Notes under the pieces: generated by a model
Databases searched by the model: none
The model's input: the letters and a program-made list of their open reading frames with translations, nothing else
What the model was told of the DNA's origin: nothing
Assembly: GCA_964625865.1 (NCBI GenBank)
Contig: CAZVEV010000358.1
Location: 1 to 5,522 of the forward strand
DNA: 5,522 bases
From: CAZVEV01 sp964625865
Lineage (GTDB): Bacteria > Planctomycetota > Phycisphaerae > SM23-33
Reading direction: 5' to 3'
Shown here: positions 1-4,561 of the stretch, piece by piece
Layout: each line of letters begins with the position of its first letter
How positions within the stretch are numbered: the stretch's first letter is position 1
Position numbers and translations under genes: made by a program

Positions 1-186
1 CGTCCGGCCGGGGGCCACGGTGACTTCCGGGGTGGGCTCCAACTGGTCGACGGCTTCGCCGTGGGCGTGCAGCGACCGATTCACGGCGGCCAGGTTGTGT
101 TGGTCCTCATGGATGGCGGACAAGACGTTGCTGCCGAGCATGCAGAGCTCGGCACGGGACAGACTCGATGCGCGTACGATGGTCAT
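1..186 (-). CDS. Hypothetical protein, N-terminal part (cut by the window edge)
   Basis: The frame opens at ATG (complement of 184-186) and stays open for 62 codons to the left edge, so only the N-terminus is visible. It begins MTIVRASSLSRAELCMLGSN and continues with a helix-like, Glu/His/Asn-rich stretch before a Pro/Val-rich segment at the edge. A ribosome binding site, AAGGA, lies 8 nt before the ATG, the same style as the other genes of this leftward operon. It is the most distal visible gene of the unit started near 1907, and follows the zinc-ribbon gene after a 162-nt gap holding a perfect inverted repeat. I do not recognise the family, and no domain can be named from this fragment. The start is well supported; the function is unknown. 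Confidence 0.6.
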   Translation of the reverse strand, partial: MTIVRASSLSRAELCMLGSNVLSAIHEDQHNLAAVNRSLHAHGEAVDQLEPTPEVTVAPGRT

Positions 187-234
187 GGTGTGGTCCTTGC
201 CCTGTGGGCGGTTGGAGGGTGTTTCGGGGCGGCG

Positions 235-255
235 CTCTCGGGAGATTCCCGAGAG
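235..255 (-). repeat. Perfect 9-bp inverted repeat in an intra-operon gap
   Basis: CTCTCGGGA, a 3-nt GAT spacer and TCCCGAGAG form a perfect 9-bp stem-loop. It lies between the zinc-ribbon gene (stop at 349) and the next gene (start at 186), 49 nt before that start. Neither strand has a T-tract next to it, so a classic intrinsic terminator is unlikely. An mRNA-stabilising or processing hairpin, or a protein-binding palindrome, fits better. No other feature was seen in the 187-348 gap: the minus strand has no ATG between the two genes. Confidence 0.6.
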
Positions 256-348
256 GTACGGGGGGATTCGACGACGGTGATGATCTGAGCTGAGGCGCTA
301 AACAGCGGTGGAGGCTATTGGCGAAGGGGGCAGACGTTCACCGCAGGA

Positions 349-960
349 TCAGAGCATCTCCATCTCGCGGTCACAGTTGCCACAGTACGGCGCCCCCACT
401 TCGGCGAGGTCCTCGTACGAACAGGTGGCGATGCGATGGCAATGCGGACAGTACCACTGTCGTGAATACGATCCCTCGGCTCCGAGGTTGAGCCGCTCGC
501 ACAACTGGTCGACCTCCTCGTGATTCAGCGACTCCAGGCGCCCGCCGTCCGTGGCGATCTGCCTGATGGCCTGGTCCGGTATCTCGTCGGTGCCCTGCAG
601 GTTCTCGGCCTGGTGAAAGCGCAGCGCCGCCAGGATCGTCGCCAGTTCCCGGCCATCGACTTGGAGCGGAACCCGGTTGGTTATGTCAGGCACCTCAGCA
701 GGTTCGCCGTGGTTGGTCAGCAGCCTGTCCAGGGCGCCCAGGGCATCGACCCCGCCGGCGCCCAGTCCAAACACCAGCGGCGTGGCCACGTCGAAGTCCA
801 GCGGCCCCCGGTATGCCCAGGCCTCGAACGGCATGCGGGGGTTCGGATCGTGCCGGTTCATCGTGAGCACGACGAAGCCCCCGCGCAGAAAGGCGTCGAG
901 CCGGGGCAGGGCGATCGCTTCAGGCGGCCCGGTGTGGTGATCGTCGGATGTGTTCGTCAT
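349..960 (-). CDS. Hypothetical protein with C-terminal zinc ribbon
   Basis: This 203-aa protein starts at ATG 960 with GGAGG 8 nt upstream. The start lies 18 nt after the stop of the preceding gene, so the two are probably translated from one message. Residues 1-75 form a mixed hydrophobic segment (FLRGGFVVLTMNRHDPNP). Residues about 100-160 are helical and include GRELATILAALRFHQ and LNHEEVDQLCERLN. The C-terminus has two CxxC knuckles, C171-x2-C174 and C193-x2-C196, separated by 18 residues, which is the pattern of a rubredoxin-like or zinc-ribbon metal site. No signal peptide or membrane span is apparent, so it is probably cytoplasmic. From memory, the GRELATILAALR block next to a terminal zinc ribbon recurs in uncharacterised plasmid-, phage- and planctomycete-type proteins. 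Nucleic-acid or protein binding is plausible but not shown. Confidence 0.82.
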   Translation of the reverse strand: MTNTSDDHHTGPPEAIALPRLDAFLRGGFVVLTMNRHDPNPRMPFEAWAYRGPLDFDVATPLVFGLGAGGVDALGALDRLLTNHGEPAEVPDITNRVPLQVDGRELATILAALRFHQAENLQGTDEIPDQAIRQIATDGGRLESLNHEEVDQLCERLNLGAEGSYSRQWYCPHCHRIATCSYEDLAEVGAPYCGNCDREMEML

Positions 961-978
961 GGGTGTTCCCTCCGGGCG

Positions 979-1413
979 TCAGTGCCCATTCTGGCCATTC
1001 TGGAGGCCCTTGAGCTGGTCGATCAGCGTCGAGGCCTCGGGCAGCGTCAGGTCCTGGATACTGCGGCCCAGTCGGTGGTGGGACTCCGCGTGCGGGTCCA
1101 GGCCGAGACGGCTGCAGATGGCGTTGATGGCCCGTATCTGGGCATCACTGGCGGGGCGGACCGAGGTCCCGTTGCCGTTGGCTGCTTCGGGTTGCTGTCC
1201 TGTCGCCGTATCTTCTGCCTCCCCCGTCAACCCGAGCTCCGCGTCAACAGCATTGCGGGCGATCGCGAAGAGCCTGCGGATGCGATCCTGCAGGACATCC
1301 GCATCCTGAGTGGCGGCACTCTCGAGTTCGAGTTCAACGTTCACGCTCGCGCCGCGGCTGCCGTAGTTCGGCTGGCCGACCTTGCGCGAGACGCCGGCGT
1401 TCAGTTTGATCAT
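979..1413 (-). CDS. Conserved hypothetical protein (MIKLN...YGSRGAS type), short form
   Basis: This 144-aa product starts at ATG 1413, preceded by AAGGAG with 8-nt spacing. The N-terminus (MIKLNAGVSRKVGQPNYGSR, then GASVNVELELES) matches a style I recall from planctomycete hypothetical proteins that begin at this Met, which is why I prefer this start. Residues 25-60 look like a beta strand followed by a helix (LQDRIRRLFAIARNAVDAEL). Residues 62-88 are a low-complexity Glu/Gln/Asn/Gly linker. Residues 89-136 form a compact helical unit (SDAQIRAINAICSRLGLD ... ASTLIDQLKG), similar to a C-terminal module I recall in phage- and plasmid-type nucleic-acid metabolism proteins. The last residues are polar (NGQNGH). 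The frame is open upstream to another supported start at 1653. It sits directly before the zinc-ribbon gene. Its biochemical function is unknown. Confidence 0.78.
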   Translation of the reverse strand: MIKLNAGVSRKVGQPNYGSRGASVNVELELESAATQDADVLQDRIRRLFAIARNAVDAELGLTGEAEDTATGQQPEAANGNGTSVRPASDAQIRAINAICSRLGLDPHAESHHRLGRSIQDLTLPEASTLIDQLKGLQNGQNGH

Positions 1414-1653
1414 GATCGGTGCTCCTTGCTCTTGGTGGGGGTTTTCGGAGGGCGTTCTTTCCGGTTGCCCGCGACATGAGCGGACATACTCCGCCACCAG
1501 CGCGTCGCCGAGTTGTCCGGCCTCGTCTTGCGGGCCTGTTGTGGTTGCAGGGGGCTTGCGGGCGAGCGCATGGCGGCCCAGCGGCCGCGAGTCCCGAAAC
1601 GTGTTCCACACCGTCCGGGCGTATCGGGGATTGTGCATGGATCGGTAACGCAT
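979..1653 (-). CDS. Alternative long form of the MIKLN protein (80-residue N-terminal extension)
   Basis: The frame continues without a stop 80 codons upstream of the preferred start, to ATG 1653. That ATG has its own good ribosome binding site (AAAGGA, 8 nt away), so translation very likely begins there. The extra part starts MRYRSMHNPRYARTVWNTFR and is basic and polar, with a short helical stretch (QLGDALVAEYVRS) and a disordered, Pro/Glu/Gln-rich end before M81. Possible readings are a genuine two-start gene making 224- and 144-aa products, an ancestral small upstream gene whose stop codon was lost and fused it to its neighbour, or a long-form-only protein. The sequence cannot decide between these. 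I recognise no domain in the extension. As the first gene after the promoter at 1916-1943, it would be the lead cistron of the leftward operon. Confidence 0.45.
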   Translation of the reverse strand: MRYRSMHNPRYARTVWNTFRDSRPLGRHALARKPPATTTGPQDEAGQLGDALVAEYVRSCRGQPERTPSENPHQEQGAPIMIKLNAGVSRKVGQPNYGSRGASVNVELELESAATQDADVLQDRIRRLFAIARNAVDAELGLTGEAEDTATGQQPEAANGNGTSVRPASDAQIRAINAICSRLGLDPHAESHHRLGRSIQDLTLPEASTLIDQLKGLQNGQNGH

Positions 1654-1907
1654 CGTGAGTTCCTTTCAGTGGGCAGCGGTCGTGAGGCCTCCGCAGGCGG
1701 GCGACGGGTGTTGCATCACGGCAGTGTCTCGCCCGGGCGACCGCTGATAGCTACACGGTCTGAGACGGCGGGTGGTAACAGGCCGTGGTGCGCGGGGCAG
1801 CGCCCGGGCCTGAACGCCGAGTCCCATGTGTCCGTGTCGTGCCAGATCCGGTCTCACGGGGCCGAGAGGCCCCCACAATGGCCAGGCAGACACCTAGCCC
1901 TTGATTC
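1654..1907 (-). other. Long 5' leader of the leftward operon
   Basis: About 250 nt separate the predicted transcription start (near 1907) from the first well-supported ATG at 1653. Short GC-rich inverted segments occur in it (for example CTCGCCCGGGCGA around 1727-1740), so the leader may be structured. I could match it to no riboswitch class. A GTG-started frame of 75 codons spans 1893-1666, but its composition is not protein-like. TTGAT-TC-ATCAA (1901-1912) straddles the expected transcription start and could be an operator. Confidence 0.3.
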
Positions 1908-1915
1908 ATCAACTA

Positions 1916-1943
1916 TTTATAGCCGAAAACGCGCCGATGTTAA
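1916..1943 (-). promoter_or_regulatory. Sigma70-like promoter of the leftward operon (copy A)
   Basis: On the minus strand TTAACA (complement of 1938-1943) and TATAAA (complement of 1916-1921) are separated by 16 bp. Each hexamer is 5/6 to the sigma70 consensus. The stretch is conspicuously AT-rich in a GC-rich region. It points at the gene starting at 1653. A near-identical element lies at 3084-3111. Confidence 0.6.
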
Positions 1944-2087
1944 GCTGGGCCGCCCCGAATCTGGCTGCGGCCTGATCGACATCCTCGATACCCGTCGCCG
2001 GCCGACCCTTTCAGCCCCGTCGAGGGCATCGTCCCGAGGATTGCCAACGATTGCCGCAGATCGTAGGCATGGTCAAGGCCGGCATTG

Positions 2088-2167
2088 AATGTGCCCTACG
2101 TACCCTACGTATCCTGGGTAGGCAGAAATCAGGGCACGAAGGGCACGTAGGGTACGTAGGGTACGTT
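2088..2167. repeat. Large hairpin with 9-nt tandem-repeat arms (hairpin 1)
   Basis: Bases 2088-2115 pair with 2140-2167: 27 of 28 positions pair, 3 of them as G-T, around a 24-nt loop. The core is a perfect 17-bp complement (2094-2110 with 2145-2161). Each arm is a tandem run of a 9-nt unit: GTRYCCTAC-like on the left, GTAGGGTAC on the right. No gene overlaps it convincingly. The minus-strand frame across it only yields a Tyr-Pro-Thr repeat. Confidence 0.8.
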
Positions 2168-2260
2168 GAGAATGCGGGGTGAGCGGGGTGATCGGTGGAG
2201 TTCGGGACGCGGGCGCTGGCCATGGGGTCCTTCATGCCGTGGGTGAGACCGGCGCTTTCG

Positions 2261-2287
2261 ATGTGCCCCATGTGCCCTACGTACCCC
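2261..2287. repeat. Unpaired 9-nt tandem-repeat arm
   Basis: Three 9-nt units (ATGTGCCCC, ATGTGCCCT, ACGTACCCC) resemble the left arm of the hairpin at 2088-2167. Locally only a weak 7-bp partner exists (CATGGGG at 2221-2227). Its last 13 bases (2275-2287) are an exact reverse complement of 3603-3615 in hairpin 3, so it belongs to the same sequence family. Confidence 0.6.
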
Positions 2288-2307
2288 GAGGACAGTGCAT
2301 CTGGCGC

Positions 2308-2347
2308 AAAAAGCGACGACGCCGGGGGAGGGGAGCCCGACGTCGTC
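2308..2347 (-). terminator. Likely intrinsic terminator, leftward
   Basis: GACGACG (2315-2321) pairs with CGTCGTC (2341-2347). After one C-A mismatch, CGGG (2323-2326) pairs with CCCG (2336-2339), giving an 11-bp stem. Read on the minus strand, the stem is followed after two bases by five Ts (A-run 2308-2312). This is the arrangement of a Rho-independent terminator for transcription coming from the right, such as from the promoter at 3084-3111. Confidence 0.5.
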
Positions 2348-2527
2348 TTAACTCGATCAGAGCGAATCTGACCGAGGAGCCTCACACTAACGCTAAAACT
2401 CATCTTAACACCGTTCGCCGGGACTGCAAGAGAAAAACTGTCCAGGAAGGCAGGAATCCGAGGCCTTTTCTACAGCAGGGCAACGGGCGAGGGTCTGACT
2501 GGTGCACCATTGCCGCGCGTCTCGATG

Positions 2528-2568
2528 AAAAGGGCGGCAGGACTGGTGGGGGATCACCAGCCTGCCGC
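2528..2568 (-). terminator. Strong hairpin with short T-tract, possible leftward terminator
   Basis: GCGGCAGG (2534-2541) plus CTGGTG (2543-2548) pair with CACCAG (2555-2560) plus CCTGCCGC (2561-2568): 14 bp with a single bulged A (2542) and a 6-nt loop. On the minus strand it is followed by CC and then TTTT (2531-2528). The T-tract is short and offset, so efficiency may be modest. It could equally be a structural hairpin inside a noncoding transcript. Confidence 0.4.
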
Positions 2569-2902
2569 GGTTGCCGACGCCAGGGGTCGGACGCCGACTT
2601 GCCCAACGTAGGCGATTGCCATGGCCAGGTCAACCGGGATAAGCCGGCCAGGGGGTGTGGTGGACGTTTGATGGACGATTACCGGCAGGTTGAGGAACGG
2701 GCGGCCGGTCGATGGCCAGGCTGGCCGTGAATCGCAGGTTTGCGCTCAGAGGTCCATAGAGCCGTTCTAAGCGCATTCTGTCATTTGAGGCACCGTAGGG
2801 TGCCCGAGGCGCCGGTCAGCGCTTTACGGCGCCCTGAGCGCGCGCTACGGGCTTTGACGGCTTGGAGGTCAACTACGAACCGGGCTGACGGTTCCGTGCC
2901 AC

Positions 2903-2959
2903 CGTCCAAGGTGGCCAAGGTGGTCACCTGCAGACCGGGGCACCTTGGCCATCTTGACG
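2903..2959. repeat. Hairpin with 9-nt-unit arms, different unit sequence (hairpin 2)
   Basis: CAAGGTGGCCAAGGTG (2907-2922) pairs with 2941-2956 over 16 positions, 15 of them Watson-Crick and one G-T. A further CGT/ACG triplet (2903-2905 with 2957-2959) pairs across one bulged C. The left arm is two 9-nt units, AAGGTGGCC and AAGGTGGTC. The unit differs from hairpins 1 and 3, but the 9-nt period, inverted layout and 18-nt loop are alike. Confidence 0.7.
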
Positions 2960-3083
2960 TCAACGAAGCCATCAAGCCGGCTGAACCACTGCGCAGTCAC
3001 TTGAAACCCTTGGTCAGGCGCCCTGAACGGCCTTCCGGGCCCCGATTCGGGCTGTTCCGACAGGTACCGTCACCGACCACATA

Positions 3084-3111
3084 TTTATAACCGGAAAGTG
3101 GTCATTGTTAA
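3084..3111 (-). promoter_or_regulatory. Sigma70-like promoter pointing left (copy B)
   Basis: On the minus strand TTAACA (complement of 3106-3111) and TATAAA (complement of 3084-3089) are spaced by 16 bp, the same arrangement as at 1916-1943. The identity between the two copies extends past the hexamers to TATTTATA, CCG, AAA and TTAAGC. It is divergent from the plus-strand promoter at 3159-3187. No convincing protein gene follows it to the left. Confidence 0.5.
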
Positions 3112-3158
3112 GCCGTTTCGGCAGCAATCGCTCGCGCCAATCGCCTTTGCTCCCCTTG

Positions 3159-3187
3159 TTGACACATGGCGCATAGGGTGGGAGAAT
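3159..3187 (+). promoter_or_regulatory. Sigma70-like promoter of the 64-aa gene
   Basis: A perfect -35 TTGACA (3159-3164), a 17-bp spacer and GAGAAT (3182-3187, 4/6 to the -10 consensus) lie upstream of the gene starting at 3237. The predicted transcription start is near 3194, giving a leader of about 43 nt. The -35 boxes of this and the leftward promoter lie about 48 bp apart, back to back, so one regulator could affect both. Confidence 0.55.
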
Positions 3188-3236
3188 CCCTGAGTATCGG
3201 CAGATGGTTTGGTGGGCGCCGGGAAAGGACAGGACA

Positions 3237-3431
3237 ATGAAGAACGTCGAAATGACCGTCGATGGAGACATTCTGACCATCAAGGTGGACCTGACCAAGG
3301 AGTTCGGACCATCGTCTTCGGGCAAGACGATCATCATCGCCTCGACGGAAGGGAACGTCGCGGTTCCCGAGCGGGACGAGAAGGTCGGGCTGAACGTCTA
3401 CAAGAAGCCCGGGGATACGGTGGCTGGCTGA
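3237..3431 (+). CDS. Small conserved hypothetical protein (64 aa)
   Basis: The product begins MKNVEMTVDGDILTIKVDL and continues with KEFGPSSSGKTIIIAST, GNVAVPERDEKVGLNVYKK and a short tail. I start it at ATG 3237, not at the upstream in-frame ATG 3204. The family as I recall it begins at this Met, and AAAGGA lies 7 nt before it. The sequence alternates charged and hydrophobic residues in strand-like runs (residues 2-9, 12-18, 29-35, 53-58), so a small beta-rich domain is likely. The Ser-rich loop SSSGKT at about residues 24-29 resembles a phosphate-binding loop, but the chain is too short for a P-loop NTPase and the GxxxxGK pattern is absent. It is the only clear plus-strand gene here and appears monocistronic, with its own promoter at 3159-3187. 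Similar small proteins are, to my memory, widespread in planctomycetes and some other phyla, with no assigned function. Confidence 0.88.
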   Translation: MKNVEMTVDGDILTIKVDLTKEFGPSSSGKTIIIASTEGNVAVPERDEKVGLNVYKKPGDTVAG

Positions 3432-3444
3432 AACTCCTGCCTTG

Positions 3445-3469
3445 GACATCAAGGATCTCCCTTGTTGTC
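3445..3469 (+). repeat. Hairpin just after the 64-aa gene
   Basis: GACATCAAGG (3445-3454) and CCTTGTTGTC (3460-3469) form a 10-position stem with one T-T mismatch and a 5-nt loop, 13 nt after the stop codon. There is no following T-tract, so it may be a 3'-end stabilising hairpin or a weak terminator. Confidence 0.4.
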
Positions 3470-3553
3470 GATCGCAGCCCGACGACGAGGGCAATATGCC
3501 CGTACCGGCAGGACACACGCCGGAAGAATCCGGGCGAGGACGGCCATTCAACC

Positions 3554-3617
3554 TGCCCTATCTGCCCTTCGGACCCCAGACCAGGCTGCGATCAGGGTAC
3601 ATGGGGTACGTAGGGTA
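3554..3617. repeat. Hairpin with 9-nt tandem-repeat arms (hairpin 3)
   Basis: The left arm is CTGCCCTAT plus CTGCCCTTC. The right side carries GGGTACATG, GGGTACGTA, GGGTACGTA (3595-3621). Bases 3554-3568 can pair with 3594-3608 (14 of 15, three as G-T) or, shifted by one unit, with 3603-3617. The extra right-hand unit allows the stem to slip by 9 nt. Nothing else recognisable was seen in the gene-free stretch 3432-3788 apart from this and the hairpin at 3445-3469. Confidence 0.65.
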
Positions 3618-3788
3618 CGTAGCGAGTGGGCCGACATGGGTCCAAGGATCAGGGCGTCGATCGGAGCCTGTGCTGGAAAGGAGTTCTCCACTCGGTCCGG
3701 TGTGTCTCACGTACGATGTGACAGGAGTCTTGCCCTAGAGGCGCCGATGACCGATTGGCTCGACGGTGTTCGATCCGGTGGAAGTCAT

Positions 3789-4376
3789 CTACTTGTCCCC
3801 TAGTTCATGGACTCGGATATACGCCTCAGCTTCAGCCCGGGCCATTTCGACATTTTCGAAGCGACAAGGTGTCCTGATGATCTCGGGCTTGGCGCCGGGA
3901 GTGCTGTGATCAAACAGGTGTTCCCGTTCATCACACACAACATGCGTTTTGCCGAACGCATCCCCAACGCAGTTGGTCTCCATGTAGATCGCCACCGCAT
4001 AACCCGTCTCCAGCATCGGTGTCTCAATAATGAAGTGACGATCTCCGAAAGGTGTGGAGATGGACACCCGATTCGCTTCTCCGTTCTCGGGGCACGGGAG
4101 CAGATCGCCGGGATCAACGTGGCCTATGACCCCATCATCGAGAAACCGGACCTTCGCCTTCTCCGTGCGTCCGTAACGGCGACCTTTCAGAAACTCGCAC
4201 ACCCGGCCGCGCTGCTTGTATGCCTCCAGGCCACCAACGGGTGAGACAAGATACCGGCCTCCCGGCGCCAACGTGTGCTCAACGATGTTCGCTGCCTTGG
4301 CATCGTTACGGCAGGCCGCAACGCTGTGGATGGTATCACCTTTCGACCACTGCATCTCGATAGTTCGTTGGGCCAT
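3789..4376 (-). CDS. Hypothetical protein with SH3/KOW-like segment
   Basis: This 195-aa protein starts at ATG 4376, with AAGGAG 8 nt upstream. An in-frame GTG nine bases earlier abuts that site and is less likely. Residues 1-50 (MAQRTIEMQWSKGDTIHSVA, then a region with APGGRYLVSPVGG) precede a basic beta-rich stretch at about 55-95. That stretch includes RGRVCEFLKGRRYGR and AKVRFLDDGVIGHVDPGDLL, the look of a small SH3/KOW or Tudor-like barrel of the kind found in RNA-, DNA- or protein-binding proteins. Residues 105-150 are further strands (HFIIETPML, YAVAIYMET). The end is an acidic-basic helix (ENVEMARAEAEAYIRVHELG). There is no signal peptide or transmembrane segment. Its start codon overlaps the stop of the preceding 48-aa gene (TGATG), so translation is probably coupled. 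The specific function is unknown. Confidence 0.8.
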   Translation of the reverse strand: MAQRTIEMQWSKGDTIHSVAACRNDAKAANIVEHTLAPGGRYLVSPVGGLEAYKQRGRVCEFLKGRRYGRTEKAKVRFLDDGVIGHVDPGDLLPCPENGEANRVSISTPFGDRHFIIETPMLETGYAVAIYMETNCVGDAFGKTHVVCDEREHLFDHSTPGAKPEIIRTPCRFENVEMARAEAEAYIRVHELGDK

Positions 4377-4522
4377 CAACTGCACTCCTTGGGTTCTGTG
4401 ATGAACAGCATGACTTCGGCGGTCAGAGCTTGGTAGTCCACCTTGCCCGAGACGCGGTGCACGTGGTCGAACACCAGGCTCTTGATCGTTCGGTGGGACC
4501 TGCGTCGTGTGTCATGGGCCAT
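4376..4522 (-). CDS. Small hypothetical protein (48 aa), translationally coupled
   Basis: This gene falls below common ORF-length cut-offs. ATG 4522 is preceded by GGAGG with a 7-nt gap, and the frame ends at TGA 4378-4376, sharing one base with the next gene's ATG. The product begins MAHDTRRRSHRTIKSLVFDH and continues VHRVSGKVDYQALTAEVMLF before a short polar end. The basic N-terminus followed by a helix and SGKVDYQALTAEV suggests a small helical, possibly nucleic-acid-binding domain. I recall SGKVDY-(Q/E)-ALT-(A/R)-EV as a recurring motif in longer uncharacterised proteins where the chain goes on past this point, so this copy could be a minimal or shortened version. It lies 39 nt after the nuclease-like gene and is probably cotranscribed with it and with the SH3-like gene. 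Confidence 0.7.
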   Translation of the reverse strand: MAHDTRRRSHRTIKSLVFDHVHRVSGKVDYQALTAEVMLFITEPKECS

Positions 4523-4561
4523 GACATGGCCTCCATGGGGTCCACGGGATTCGTGTGGAAG

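Larger units (their letters stand above)
2308..3077 (-). ncRNA. Candidate leftward noncoding transcript
   Basis: A sigma70-like promoter at 3111-3084 points left, and hairpins with minus-strand T-tracts lie at 2568-2528 and 2347-2308. These would bound a transcript of about 550 or 770 nt. I find no minus-strand frame inside it with a ribosome binding site, sensible composition or recognisable protein. The interval holds many inverted repeats: GGCACC/GGTGCC near 2789-2804, GGCGCCG/CGGCGCC near 2808-2834, AACCG/CGGTT near 2878-2893, the 9-nt hairpin at 2903-2959 and the strong hairpin at 2534-2568. It matches no RNA class I know. The alternative is a decayed gene with a surviving promoter and terminator, or simple intergenic DNA. 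Confidence 0.25.

Noticed and set aside
520..1479. Long plus-strand open frame of 319 codons
   Set aside because: It runs antisense to both the zinc-ribbon and the MIKLN-type genes, which have strong ribosome binding sites and protein-like composition. It is a GC-rich shadow frame with Arg/Gly/Val-rich content.
1666..1893. Minus-strand GTG-started frame of 75 codons filling the operon leader
   Set aside because: It is well placed between the promoter and the next ribosome binding site, but its Pro/Arg/His/Cys-rich product and high G+C at all three codon positions do not look like protein coding.
1513..2088. Plus-strand open frame of 191 codons
   Set aside because: It is antisense to the start of the leftward operon and its promoter, is Arg/Ser/Gly-rich, and has no ribosome binding site or recognisable domain.
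2011..2403. Minus-strand frame with a Tyr-Pro-Thr repeat
   Set aside because: The repeat comes from the 9-nt tandem DNA units of the hairpin at 2088-2167, since 9 is a multiple of 3 and keeps a frame open. No start signal supports it.
2179..2730. Plus-strand frame of 183 codons
   Set aside because: Its Arg/Gly-rich composition, the crossing of two terminator-like hairpins, and the lack of a ribosome binding site or domain argue against it.
2740..3090. Plus-strand frame of 116 codons in the gene-poor stretch
   Set aside because: It crosses the 9-nt hairpin at 2903-2959 and the AT-rich promoter element. Its product is Arg/Pro/Leu-rich with no recognisable feature.
3204..3236. Upstream ATG extending the 64-aa protein by 11 residues
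   Set aside because: No ribosome binding site precedes it, and the expected family N-terminus and AAAGGA site both favour ATG 3237.
3108..3551. Minus-strand frame of 147 codons
   Set aside because: It is antisense to the well-supported 64-aa gene and its promoter.
2088..3621. CRISPR array or replication iterons
   Set aside because: The repeats are 9 nt with no unique spacers and occur as inverted arms. No cas or rep gene, AT-rich unwinding region or DnaA boxes were seen.
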